NCBI RefSeq assembly: GCF_027943255.1
Contig: NC_072893.1
Coordinates: 133,299,784 to 133,363,783, forward strand
DNA from: Anastrepha obliqua
Lineage: Eukaryota > Arthropoda > Insecta > Diptera > Tephritidae
Length of the DNA stretch: 64,000 nt
Direction of reading: 5' to 3'
Below are positions 10,962 to 24,100 of this stretch, piece after piece (positions within the stretch are counted from its first letter, which is position 1; each line of letters starts with the position of its first letter). The position numbers and the translations under genes were made by a program. The notes below the pieces were generated by a model. The model was not told the origin of the DNA. It saw nothing but the letters and a program-made list of their open reading frames with translations, and did no database searches.

Positions 10962-11455
10962 ACGTAGCTTTTAAATATTATATATACATTTTTTTATAAA
11001 TATAAATTCTTCTTAAGTTACAACACAGAACCACACAAATGCGCGCACACACACACAAAACACAGATAATTTAATGGATTCGAAAGCTAACAACAAAAAA
11101 TGCAGATTAAACGAAAAGCACGTCGAGTCCAACTCATTCGGTATTCTACGCTTTTAATTTTTTTGTTTTTTTTTTTGTTCTACTCTCATTTTGTAACAGA
11201 TTTTAACTTAAGCGCACAACAACAATACAACAAAGCTAATTTTAATGAAACTTGTGTCATATATTTTGCAATAATTTCTTAATTTGTAAGTTTAATTTTT
11301 TCGAAGAAAACTGATTCCAAATACCAAAAAGTCGACAACTTTCAAAAACTGCCCAGCGCCGCCACTCGTTTTTTTTCACTGCGTTAATTTTGTTCGTTCA
11401 AAATTTTGTGACGTACAAGCGGAAATTTCTTTTAGTTTTAATTAACTTAGAGTTA

Positions 11456-11461
11456 AATAAA
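11456..11461 (+). terminator. trol: Candidate trol poly(A) signal
   Basis: AATAAA about 500 nt after the trol stop. Further AATAAA hexamers occur to about 12020, so the true 3' end is not resolved. The stretch from 10962 to 12200 holds nothing else recognisable. Confidence 0.35.
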
Positions 11462-12239
11462 AACATTAAAAATAACCCATAAAACTAATGCGAAAATATT
11501 ATCTGTAAATTGATGTTAGTCACGCGTACATAAACAATATTTTTCTGTTCATTTTCGCGGCTGAGTTGCCCCGTGGCAAGGAAAGGATTAAAGGAAAGGA
11601 TTGAAGTGGTAAAGAAACATATTTAATTTGAATTAAAGTTTTAGTTTTGGAATTTAATGCTCAAATTATTATTTTTTAACTACGTTATAGTTTGAATGTG
11701 AACTTTTAGTAAAAAGTTATAGTTTTTGACCTCAACATAAAATGTACGCCAGTCTAATATTATAATAATTAATACTAATGCATTAAAACACTTCAAAGTA
11801 ATAATTAATTTTTCTACTTATATTTGTATGTAAATGAAAAAAACAAAAAGCAAAAAACAAAAAACAAAAACGAAACTAAAAGGAAAAAGAAAATCGATAC
11901 GACTATCGTTATGTATGGCAAATAATTGTATAAAGCGTTAATAAGTAAATAAATAATTAATATTAATAATAAAAGTAAAAAACAAATAAATGAACAGCGA
12001 CTAAAAATAAACGAAATAAATCTTTGCATTGAAATGTGCAAGTATAAAATCTGTTTTATTTACTGTTAAGGGGGAACACCACTGTGAACGCATGAAAATT
12101 AACTGATTTTCATGAATTTTTTTTATAAGTAGGGATGATTATTTGAGGATCAGACAAATTATAATTTATTTAACACATATTCAACTATAACGACACAAAG
12201 TTTTATTAAAAAATATTAAAAATTACAATTGCTATTAAT

Positions 12240-12600
12240 ATTAATGCAATGACGTCATAAAAAACTGATGCACCCTGGTGGCCACAATACAGCGGTGAAA
12301 AATCATCTGAAAGCAAAAAAGCAAAAAAATTCTTAATATCTTCAGCCAGCCAGAGCTGTTGATGTAATGGAGAAGGTTGGCGCACTGCCCCAGGCCGTCG
12401 AAGGAAAGGAGCGCCCAGTGACCGTAATCGTCTAGCTGCCAAGCCTGGACGTTTACAGAGAAAGTGCTCAACAGTCTCCTTCTCTGAAAGGTCCCCACAG
12501 CTTCTGTAATGGGGGTTAAATTGTACTTCGTAGAGCAGTTGTATTTCGTTGCCAGTTTGGACGTGTGGTGGAAGGTTACCGATTTATTTCAAAACCAGAT
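12240..12600 (-). mobile_element. Degraded LINE ORF2 C-terminus
   Basis: The minus strand reads HYRSCGDLSEKETVEHFLCK, then RPGLAARRLRSLGAPFL, then WLAEDIKNFFAFLL. This is the usual Cys/His plus 'RLRxLG' ending of jockey/R1-type ORF2 proteins. No intact gene. It lies between the convergent ends of trol and IP3K2. Confidence 0.6.
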
Positions 12601-12894
12601 AATCGAACAACTTGTAACTTACGCCCTTTTGGCAATTAGGTCTCGATATATTAAAAACTAAGTGAGCCTTTCTCTCATTTTCTTTAAAATTTTACACAAG
12701 ATTACGGAAGCGTTTACCTTTTCAAATATGAAAAAAATACAAAAATCAGTTAGATTCGAAAAAATCGGTCAAATGAGCCTTAAGCCGAATACCAAGTTGC
12801 CCTGGCTAAATTCTTTCAGTCGAAGTTCTATAAGTTCTTCCCCCAGTTGCCCTCTGTTTTGCTTGAAATTTTTACTCATTAAGGAAGTATTATG

Positions 12895-13210
12895 CAGCGG
12901 CGTAGCCGAATTGGTTGGTGCGTTACTACCATTCGGTATTCAGAGAGAATAAACACACCAAATAAAGAAAAAGTTGTTTCTAATAGTGGTCACCCCTCAG
13001 CAGGCAATGACGAACCTCCGATTGTATTTCTGCAATGAAAAAGCTCCTCATACCATAAAAATATCTGCCGTTCGGAGTCGACTTGAAACTGCATTTGTGG
13101 AACAACATCCCTTCATTTGTGGAACAACATCAAGACGCATACCACAAATAGGAGGAGGAGCTCGGCCAAACACCCTAAAAGAGTGTATGCGCCAATTATA
13201 CATATACCTA
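12895..13210 (+). mobile_element. tRNA-derived SINE, copy 1 (B box lost)
   Basis: Starts with the A-box-like GTAGCCGAATTGG and ends CTCGGCCAAACACC ... GCGCCAATTATA, as in the other copies. The stretch that holds the B box in other copies (GGTTCGAATCTC) is deleted here. A 23-bp segment around CATTTGTGGAACAACATC is duplicated in tandem (about 13089-13131). Probably transcriptionally dead. Confidence 0.8.
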
Positions 13211-14556
13211 TATGCCGCGCCGGACATCTGGCGGATATCATAATAAAGAAATATTTAAATTCCATGGAATTATCTACCAGATTATAATAAAAAAAATGCA
13301 TTCCAACAAGATTTCTGTTCTGTATTACAAGTTTAAGTTCTCAAGCTCTTAAAAGACACCCTATGAATTAATTGTTCAGTGGCCGATCTTGAAATCCTCT
13401 AAAATAAAAATTTATTGTTTTTATAAAGTGCGCCAAGAGTAAACATTTTTAGACCCAAACTTAATTCATGTTTTTCTACCATTCTTACCAAATTCTGATC
13501 TGTTTCTTCACTTCGGCGCTTCAGAATTTTTTATTTGTTTCTGCGGAAATGTAGCCCAGCCACTGCGGCTCACAACGGGCCCATTGTGTGGTCTAAGTGG
13601 CATCGCTGTGCGATGCGGCTGCCAAACCTAATCTAACCTTCCGTTCCCCGGTTTTTGGTCAGAATGAGGTTTTTGGTCCTCTCTTCGTAGGATATGAAAT
13701 TAGGGAGGTATCATTTACTACATCTCAACTTTTGCTCCTTTTGCTGCGTTTCCCTGGACATGTTTACTTACCCATCCATAACCCAGTGACTGATTTCGTT
13801 CTTTTTCTTCCATTTTAAATAATTTCGCATTGTTTCGCAATTCTTTTATTGAAATCATTGCCTCGTTAAAAAGTTTTACAATTATTGCTTAGTCTATTAG
13901 CTAGTGGGTGTGTGCATATGTATGTATTTGTATTGATGTATATAATGCGTATGTGATATTTAACAAACAAACAAAAAATCGTATTGAATGCTCGAACGTT
14001 TTGTGCCGCCTAAGCTCGCCACCACACAATGGAATAACTCCTTTCTGCAATTATTGCAACAAATTGTAGTGCTTCAAATGGCTTGAAGCCATAGTTGCAT
14101 ATTTTTAAACTAATCAAAATTTCCTTATTCTACATTTCCACTAGTGAAATCTCCGCTCCGCTTACGAATGCTGTGCGTTCGTGGGTTTCATCTGTGCATT
14201 GCAGTTGGTGAGTCAAGCCTATTTTCTTGATAATCCACGTGAATTTCGTTCAGACTTTGTGCAAAATTTCGTTAGACTATCATTGAATTCTCTTCTCTTT
14301 TTCACTTAAGTATTAGTAGATATTTATGTGGGCTTATTAAAAATACAGTATGTATGTATGTAACTCAATAAATTACTATGTGTTCAGTCTTGCGTGCTTA
14401 CGAGTAATTGCATTTCAAGCTTAAACTATTTTTTATATATTCAATAATTTCTTAAATTTCTAGCAAAAAGTAGTTGGAAGCGATCGAGCGGTCATTAAGT
14501 GCAATTAAATCTTGTTTAAAGATTCGCGCTGGCATTCGGATCCTATTCGAAATGCT
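13211..14556. other. Region between SINE copy 1 and the IP3K2 stop: mostly IP3K2 3' UTR
   Basis: No gene seen. TTTATT at 13845-13850 reads AATAAA on the minus strand, about 700 nt after the IP3K2 stop, and is a plausible poly(A) signal. Around 13555-13640 is GC-richer sequence ending in CCTAATCTAACC, which resembles a transposon end but could not be named. Confidence 0.45.
13845..13850 (-). terminator. IP3K2: Candidate IP3K2 poly(A) signal
   Basis: AATAAA on the minus strand, about 700 nt downstream of the IP3K2 stop codon. No competing gene lies between. Confidence 0.4.
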
Positions 14557-15117
14557 CTAGAGTATTTCCTGCGTATCATGCTCTGGTTCCTTCGATGGCG
14601 GTTCTCCCACAGTCTGGGTGATCGGTATTTGCTCAGTAACAGCCGCTTCGCTGGAAGTCACTGTCAGTTGGCTGTCTCCAGCAGTCGTCATCTTTGCAGG
14701 CTTAATCGCTTCCAAAATGACTTCTCCCTCTCTTGCCGCGCTAACAGATGCTGTATCGTCGGCGTTAGATTCACTTAGATTACGCTTGGGGGACAAGGAA
14801 GCCGACGACGAGGCCGATGACGGTGTAAGCGATGTTTCCGCGGCCATTTCCGCATCGAGTTCGCAAAAAATTTCAAGCAAATTGTTGATGCCAATCAGAT
14901 AGCCATCCTCATGATTACCCACTGCCCAGGTGCGGCTGTGATTGATCCGCTGATTATCGGGAAGGCCAATAGTTTTGGCAAAATCAATTAGCCAGACACT
15001 GGCCTGGTAGCGGTCGTGCACAAACAGTAGCGAACTACCGATAACTTCGTGTGTGCGAAAGAAGTCGGAGCATTCGAGTGTGGCACGAATCGCTTGCAGG
15101 CGCTGTATGTAACGGGG
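14557..15117 (-). CDS. IP3K2: IP3K2 last coding exon (end of kinase domain and C-terminal tail)
   Basis: Starts [20 protein letters not shown], then [14 protein letters not shown], then [14 protein letters not shown] (the IDFxK motif). The core ends [18 protein letters not shown]. About 100 residues follow that are rich in Ser/Ala/Thr and acidic residues, with no recognised fold. The acceptor is ttgctccttgcag at 15118. Confidence 0.92.
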   Translation of the reverse strand, partial: PRYIQRLQAIRATLECSDFFRTHEVIGSSLLFVHDRYQASVWLIDFAKTIGLPDNQRINHSRTWAVGNHEDGYLIGINNLLEIFCELDAEMAAETSLTPSSASSSASLSPKRNLSESNADDTASVSAAREGEVILEAIKPAKMTTAGDSQLTVTSSEAAVTEQIPITQTVGEPPSKEPEHDTQEIL

Positions 15118-18100
15118 CTGCAAGGAGCAAAAAAAAAGAAGGTTAGAGGCAAACGCAGAGATGGGTGCTGCCACGCCCTACCATAGCATGTTGAAAACCA
15201 TTGATGAACTCGCGGAAGGCCTGCTTGATTTGTTGACGGGATTTTGTTGTCTTAAAATCCTTCGTGCTGGTGCCATCGCTCTTCTTAATGCCCTGCAAAG
15301 TTGAAAAGAATGATAAGTAAAACAAAAAAAAAATATAGACATCGTAAGTAGAATGTTCTGTGACGCTCTTACCTCTATACGGAATCCGAGTGTTGCTGTG
15401 CTGGAGATGGTCTCGCGCCAGACCATGTAACGCGGCTTGGTCACACCCTTTGCCTTGTGCTCTTCCTCGCTGGGCGCATCCGGATCAATCTGTATCATTT
15501 TCTCATACATATCCTTGCGCAACTTCGGCTTCTCTTTGGCCTTGGAGAGCTCTTCCTCGAGATAAGTGCGCACACCGATCTTGCAGTCCATCACACAGGG
15601 TTGATAGAAATCGCTCAGTAAGTCCTGCAGCTGCAAGTATACTACGGACAAGAGACAGAGAGGGAAAGATAAATATACAAATTCAATTAAAGAGTCCAAA
15701 GAAGTAAATTTGCATATTTAAGTAGATCTATACTAAGGAAGGGGGGGAAATATAATTTGGCACCGAGAAAAAAGCACTCGCCTTCGTTAGAAGCTCGGAA
15801 TTTTCATTTGGGCCGAGCAATATTTTAACAAAATGTATGGCTCACTTTAGGCGAACTGCACTGATTCCTCTCTTTTGTCAACTCACTTAATATTTTTCAG
15901 GTATTGTATACTGCACTTACGTTCACCATCCTCGCTGGTCACCTGCCCCTTGTATTCGGGCACATATGGGCGTAGTACATCCTTCATGAGCACACGAAAG
16001 CAGTCCTCCTCTTTCGGGCAGAGCTTCTTCAAGACGGTGCCCTGTTCGGGACCGGCCTTGAAGTTGCCTTGATGGCCGGCCAGTTGGACCCAGGGATAGC
16101 GCTGTTTTTTGTAGGTTTGAAAAAAGGGTGTCCATTGCACGATATTGCGTAACTTGCGCCAACCAGAAGGCTGTCAATGAGAAGAGAGAGAAAGAGGACG
16201 AAAACTAAAGTAAGTTAAGAGAGACAATAAATCGTGAAATAGAATCGCATAAAGACATGACATGCGAGTGGCATACCAACGCGTGTCGTCATCCATCACT
16301 ACGCAGGAGCCGCCCAAAAAGAGCTAGCAAATGTGCGTTGATCGATCTGTGGCAGCAACTCCCCTAATTGGCGCACTTGAAAACGATCAGCTCATGGCGT
16401 ATCCGGCTTGATAGTAAAAACAAACTTAAAGAGCTGTGTAATTTTGGCAACGACAATTTATCGCGCCATGTAACCGACGGCATTTTATCTGCATTTTTGA
16501 CAATTAAGTTAGTTGTCCGCTAGCCAATACGGCTGACCACCGCAAGCCAAGCCGATTACTGAGAAACGATTTCATGCCAAATTAATTATTTTACAACAAC
16601 TTCTTTACATCTCGTAGTCACAAAAGAAGTGAGTAGTGATTTTGGTAAAAACTGCCTGTTATTCTTTTTCTCATTGCATTTATTTTTTCCAAGCATTACT
16701 TTATTGTCCGCTTTATCTGTGTACTTCGTATCTGAATATGTGTGTGGATGTGAAGCCGCGCTAATTGTCAAAATAAATTTAACTGCGCTGCCACAGCAAG
16801 GCCAGCTACGATCGACTGAGGGTGTGAATGAAAAATCGTACAATCAACGTGTAAATAAAACGCAACACTTATGGATGCGACACGCGCGCTACGCTTCACC
16901 TACGCCTGATAGCCTCACCGCGCCGCTCTTTTGTCCTATGAGCGCAGACTTTGCTGATGTCAATTACAGCTCGGAACTTCTACAAAGTCTTTGCGAAATC
17001 TAAAATTAAGAAAATGATGTTATCAAAGACGCAAGCTCGACACAATCTAAAGCTAGCGCCGCTGTCGCTGCCGTTGCGCGCTGTTAATTTCCATCCACCC
17101 GCCAGGTATAAACATCGCAGCTGATATGCGTGGCCATTGTCGCGAAGCGTCGCCGCCATCTCATTTGTTTTAATTAGAAAGCGGTATCATTGAGACAAAT
17201 AGTTTGGCCTGTTCACGCGCGCCAACGCCTTCATTGAATGCAATTTTTTGCTGTGCAACCAGTGAACTTGAAGGCAATTTCAATGTCACCGTCGCCAGTA
17301 TCATTGCCGCCATTTTCCTGCGACCGCCCATTTGTTAGACAGCGCGCCTCAAACGATGGCATCACGACGGCAATTAACGCCCGTCGCTGGAGAAATATTT
17401 AAATTGTGGTACGGTAATGTGGCCAAGTGATTTATGAGGCAGATATCGAGAGCGCTAAAAGGTTTGGCTAGCAAGCAAAAGTCGGTTGAAGTTGATTACG
17501 AAACAACGTTTTAAATAAAACCTGCACAGGTTTAAAATCGAAGACGATTCTTATTGTTCACATTGCCCAGAAAAACAATAAAGTGATTCGCAGGTTCTGT
17601 TTCATTGCCCGCGGTTCGGAAACGAGCGACAAACGTTTCGTGTTCCAAAGGGGAACAATCTTGCCACAACGGTCTCCCGACGTACCAATTAACGGTGAAG
17701 TTCCGATAGGAGCTACCATCACACATCTTTGCTACCTCAAGGGTGCTATTAATAAAACTATGTCCCGTAGGGAGTTCTTGCCATATTCACGTAGATACTT
17801 AATTGCCACCTTACACTTTGTTTGTCACACACCACAGTGCAGCGGATATAAAAAATGATCTGCAGTAAATTAGCCAAATCGCCTGTGTGCAGCAGGTACC
17901 TAAACAAGCAAATGAATAGTCAGCGACGTCGCACATTTTCAAAGATCGCAAAGTGAGGTGTTGCCGGTGTAAATAACGTGTAACTGCATACAAATGGCAG
18001 GCCACTTGGCAATCCACCTGTCGCTGCAGGCGCCAATATACGATTGCACTTTTGACATTTGTGCAACAGCCAAGCATACGCCAGTAGCAGCAAACAACTT

Positions 18101-21100
18101 GTCGCAACAAGTTTGTAGATTTATGCAAATGAATAAATGCACTCGTGCAAATTAGTGCTGATTAGTGGGAGGAGAGAGGCGACCGCCAGCAAGCGCTGAG
18201 TGGACAAGCTGGCGGTGCAGTTAACGGTTGACTTGATTAAATTGACTTCGAGTGTTGGCAAGTCAGTGAGTTTATTATTTGCTTATAAACAGTGGGTGGG
18301 TAGGCGTTAGGGGAGGGTGGAGCTGGTGGTTCAAGCGCAAATGAATTTGAGTTATGGCGCCACTTAATGGGCTACTTTGACACGCATTCATATACACGCG
18401 GCAGAATAAATGGATGACTGTTGGTGGTGCCAATCAATTGAATGGCCAAACACTTTCATCAGAAATAAAAAATATACGACTTCCAGAAGCCCGCATCTGT
18501 TATGTGGGCTAAAAGCTTGAGATTTTGAGTGAAGGATAAGCTTCTAGATGGAACAAAAGGCAACACGCTATTACAACGGCAGTGGTGATGGACTGTAAAG
18601 TGGAGTTCTACCTCGGCACGCATCGTTCATGTAAGGTACCTACTTTTTATTAGGCGGTTGAGTTCAAAGGAGAGGAGCGGCTTAGAATTCGCTAACTCTA
18701 ACTTAGACTCCCTCAACATTTTTTTAAGGGAAGCTGAGAAATGGACAAGATTGTATAAGCCCTAATATTAAATAAATTATTCTGCGCAAAACCCCCATTG
18801 AGTCAGCGTCACGAAGTTACGCCAAAGCTCCTCAGTTTGCCCTGGAGATACCCGGTCTGCTTATCTGCTAAAGCGAACAGATGATTTCGGCTGAATCTAT
18901 TGTCTATTAATACACACAGCCAATCATTACAAAATCTATGCACACTTTTAAGCCGGAAATGGCGACTAAAGACCACGGCTTGGCTGCCTGATCGCAGCCC
19001 ACTTATGTCTTTCATCTCCTCACACATACCTACACTTGCATAGATAGGGTTCTCCAATAAGGGAAGGAGGTCTACCTCAATCAGTCTTTAGAAAAACAAA
19101 TTATTTTAGATTTTTTTTCATGTTATTTTTCAACTTAATTTCCATTTCTACAAATCTTTCTAACTTATTTAAGTTATTTACGAAGTAAGATTTCGGAAGA
19201 TTTTCCAAATGAGTAACTGTATGGGCGATGACCTCCTCATTTTACATGAACCATTTTTTTTTTTTTGTTTTTTGAATTTGGAAATAAAAAATTCACTAGG
19301 CGCTTTTGTTGCAGCGATCACCATTTCGCACAATTTTCTAAGGACTTTTTCAATGACCCCCGAAATATGACATCTTTCGCGGGTTTTCACTGTGGCACGC
19401 TTTCAAAAGGCCCAATTTTCAGTGACACTGCATAGGTTCGTCTGAACTTGAATTCGCAATGGCCAAGATTATATTGATTTTGAGGGCATGGCTGCGGCTT
19501 GGCATCAGTGATTTGGCATCAGTGACTGAATAAGAAATAACAGATTTGACAAACTCCGCCGCAACCTCTCAGCATCGACGCCTCCCTATTAGAAAACCCT
19601 ATACCTACATACATAAGTGTGTAGTGTTGTGTATGTATTGTACTTATAAATATTGGTGCCGTTTTTCAAAAGTAGGTATACGCGAAATTTATTAAACACA
19701 TAAATGCTTTGTTTTTGTACGAACGCACCTTGCCAGAGGACGCCGCTGAATTCGTTGGCAGCCACACAAAGTGCGAGCGGCGGCGAAGGCTCATAAAATT
19801 ATAACGGCCGGCGGAAAAACGGCGCTTTTACGCGCATATGCGAATATTCTATTTTAACTGCTGGCGCTAATAAATTGTACAAATTGGTTTCAATTGCGGC
19901 GAGAGATTTAAAAAAAATGTGTCTTTTGGGTTAGGCGCGCAATTTTAAATAAATGTGTATTAAATTTACTGTATATTTGTTTCTGTATCTGTAAGCGACT
20001 GGACGGAGAGGCAGTCAATAAAGCGGTCATCAGTGAGTAAGCCCGTTGTGCGGTACTTACATGAGCTGCGGTGTGATTTGAACCAGCGTCAATGCGCCTT
20101 GAAGGATTTTCATATTTACCTGCGATGAGAAGAAAATAAATAAATAATAGACGTATTAGTCTTTATTTATGTTGAGCAGATAACTTTACAAATTTATTAT
20201 GGAGTATAAGCAAATAAAGTAAGTTGGGAAATATATTCGTAAAACTTTATGAGGATTCGTTAAAAATAGTTGTTTAAGTGGCGTGCGCGAATTCTTAAAT
20301 TTTGATAATTTAATTGATATTTTCTTCTACAAGCAGAATAAAAAATCAGCTAACCAGCATTCGCTCTGCTGTTTGAGATTTCATGGCATTTCAAGAACCT
20401 GGGAATTCCATAAAATGAATACATACATACACTTGCGCTCACATAATTTAGACACTATAAATTTTTATTTTAAAAATAAATAAATAATTGGCGCGTACAC
20501 TTCTGTTAGGTGTTTGGCCGAGCTCCTCCTCCTATTTGTGGTGTGCGTCTTGATGTTGTTCCACAAATGGAGGGACCTACAGTTTCAAGCCGACTCCGAA
20601 CGGCAGATATTTCTAAGAGGAGCTTTTTCATGGCAGAAATACACTCGGAGGTTTGCCATTGCCTGCCGAGGGGCGTCCGCTATTAGAAAAATGTTTTTAT
20701 TAATTTTGCTTTCACCGAGATTCGAACTAACGACCTCTCTGTGAATTCCGAATGGTAATCACGCACCAACCCATTTGGCTACGGCGGCCATTTTTATTTT
20801 ATTCGGAATAAAAATATAGTTCAATGCATAACAAAAATCTTATAAACCAAAATTTCACACTTTGTACAAAATTCACAAAAATTTAACCAAAAGATATTTA
20901 CATCAAAATTTTCACCATCTGAATGTTTAGAAATTCTGAATAAAACTTCCTTCCGTACATGTCTCTTATAAGGAAGAAAATTTTCAACATCGTATTAAAA
21001 AAAGTTATCAAAAATCAACACGATTTTTGAGCGACTTCAGACTTGCAGTTCATTTCACTGAAATTTAATGGGCCATAGAACTGCGTACCCAGAAGTTTTC

Positions 21101-24100
21101 TAAAAACTCTGATTAAAGCGTTGAAAGTTTTAACTACAATCTCTTTGAAATTTACTACATTTTCATGAATTTTGCATTCAGTTTGGAGATTTGATTTGAC
21201 AAGGCTTCCTTATACAAGTAAAATAAACTACATTAAAAAAAAACAATAAGGAAAAAATTACCATGAATAATATTGCGAATATTGTAGAAAGTTAAAGTGG
21301 CTTATTATGTGAGCACAAGTGTACATTCATAAATATGTCACACGGCATGCTGTTGTCAAGCTAACATAGTCAAGCTTCGCTTCAGACCCCCAAACGCCTC
21401 GCTGGCAATCACATTTTTTTCCACACTTTCTGCCCTTTGCGCCCAGAAGCGGTCGTATTTTTTCTAAGTAAAATGTGAAGAGTGACGTAAAACATTTCCT
21501 TTGTTTGTATGCAACCATTTATCGGCAACTGCGGTGGGTGTAAACAGATTATTTCAAAATATACTACTTAATAAAAGTCTGTGTGCTTGTGCGCGTACTG
21601 CTTGAAAGGCCTGGCCTACAAGTGAGTAGCAACATACATACAATCACATATGTTTCTATGTAAACAGACTACAAAACATTTCGAAATGCCCAAAAAAGAA
21701 CACTGCGCCAGAGTATAAATATTTAGCGGTATTTGCCTCAAAGTACTTCAGTATTTGCTTTAGAGCTTCAATCTTTGCGTACTAAAACGAGAATAATTTG
21801 TGTAATAAAAACGTGGAATGCCTTCTGCTTGTTTGTTTGATGCAGCTGAAATCTCACCGTTTCACGAATAAATAATAGAAGCGTAGATAACTTCAATTTC
21901 TGAATATGTGACGCCACAATGATTTGTCGGTTTGTGCCGCGCTCATACCAAACTTTTTCGATACTCTCATTTGTAGTAGTTTTGCAGTAGTAAAGTATAC
22001 ATAAGCAAACGAGCCGCTCCCTCCCAGATTTATGCACTCTTCGAGTCACTTCAAAAGTTTGGCAGCCGCTGCAGTGCCCACTAACTTCTCACATTGACTC
22101 ATCTAAATGGATTATTTGCTTGCTACCCACAAAAGATTCTTCAGAAATAGTGAACTTTTATGGCCGTGTGCCCTAAAAATCGTTTCTAATCACTCTCACG
22201 TAAAAGGCATTCAAAAATTGTACCCACTTGCACATAAAATCTAGCCGATCACTTGAGTCAATATGCGTTTGTTTTATGTTTTTTCCCCCTCTAAAGCTAA
22301 CTCAAAACATATTTCTTCCGCCGAGAATCACAGTCCTCCAAATACAAAGTCCCTCCAATACAAATTTATATCAGCCTTTCCAATAGTTATATTTGGCATA
22401 CTTGGCCGTTTGACATAAAAAAATTCAAATTGTTTTATTCCATTTAAGGATCCGTCCGCCTTTCCCAATCCGGGTTTCCCAATCCTTTATACAATTAAAT
22501 TGATGCAGTTGAGCCTTAAGGATAATATTAATAAAGTTTCATGTATAAAATTGTCTCACTGCGCAGGTAGCACGAATTCGACAGAGCGATCTTCTTTGCA
22601 AAGAGTTCAAATGTGAAAAGTTGTAAAATTGTACATATATATTGTTTCTAGACAAGCTCAGGGTATCATAACAAAGCAGATCTTTTGCCTGCTTTAGACA
22701 TTTACTGTACACTTAGTACATCGCCTTGTGTCGTCGTACGCAAGGAGAGAAAATTTTTGTGTGCTTGTTGACCTCCATTTTTCAGGCGGAGGTACACGCC
22801 TTAGAGCTCTGTGCCAGAGAATGCCAGTCAAGCAGATTTAAAATTGCTAGATCTTCTCATTCCAATTAAGGTTTGTCTGGGAATGTTTTAAGATTCTCCA
22901 CCCATTAGCATCAAGAAACTTTGTTACTCTGATGTGGGTACCGTGACCTGAGGGACACGAAGGGAATGTAATTGCGGACACTTTCGCGAAAAAGGGTGCA
23001 AACACACCTTTCGTATAACAGCTTCAAAAGTGCCTTTCTGCGTGAGCGGGAACAACGAGGCCTAATCGAGTACTGGAGAGCCAAAATGGGAATGCGGCAG
23101 TCAAAGTAGTCTAGAACGTATAAAGGTAGAGCCAATCCTAAACCTCAGCTGAAATGACATACAACTTTCACTACAGCCGCATTCCCCGTATCTGTTATGT
23201 TGCTACAACAACAGCTGGCCTATAACTAATTCCTAAGCGAAAATTACCATAACGAGAAAAATGGTTTTAGTCAATAGTTCAGTTCACGTGCCCAAAAATC
23301 GTGCAAGGGAGAATAAATTAAGACCGCAAAATGGCATTTCATCTCGAGTTCAAATGCAAGTCTTTACTGGATAAAAGTTTATTTGCAAACAGCTGTGACA
23401 AACACGCGCTCACACAATACACAAACAAAAAGCTGAATTTTTAACATTTTTAGTAAAAAGTTTAATTAAAAAAGTTAACAAGAAATTTTGTGCAAATTAA
23501 CTTAGCAAAAGGTATAAATAAATCGGAATTTTCCATTTTTGTTTTTTTTAATTCCTTGAGACTTTGCATTTTCCTACCTTTCTTTTGGATATTTTTCTCC
23601 TCGAGACCGAATTTTGTCAAATTGTTAGAAATTTCGTTATTGACTAATTCTTGCTTCCGTTTGGTGCCATACACGGAAATTCGCTGAAAGAGCTCTCGTC
23701 TATACCTTTCCCAAACTGTTATTAAAGAATGATTGCAACAAAAATTAAAGAAAAAAGAAAAAAAATGTTCGTGCTTGCTGTGAACAAACTTCGGAAAAAT
23801 TATGAAACTAATATTTCTAACTGAAAATCTTAGTGACGAGAATTCTCAAAAATTCTTTGGTTGATATAGAAAGAAAGTTGATGCGGAGCAAGGGACTGCG
23901 AAAGGTCGTATTACAAGAGGCGATTATATCAGCGTTGAGTGCGAACTGACACTTCCCATCAAAATAAGCAACAACTCTTCGCTTCATACAAGAGTCAGAA
24001 CTTCAGGTTGAGAGTCAGAACTCCTTTATCGGAGCTACTCAACTTTCGAACCAAGCCAATGAGCTCAGCTTACGCTTTTCTAATGGATTATTTACTTAAA

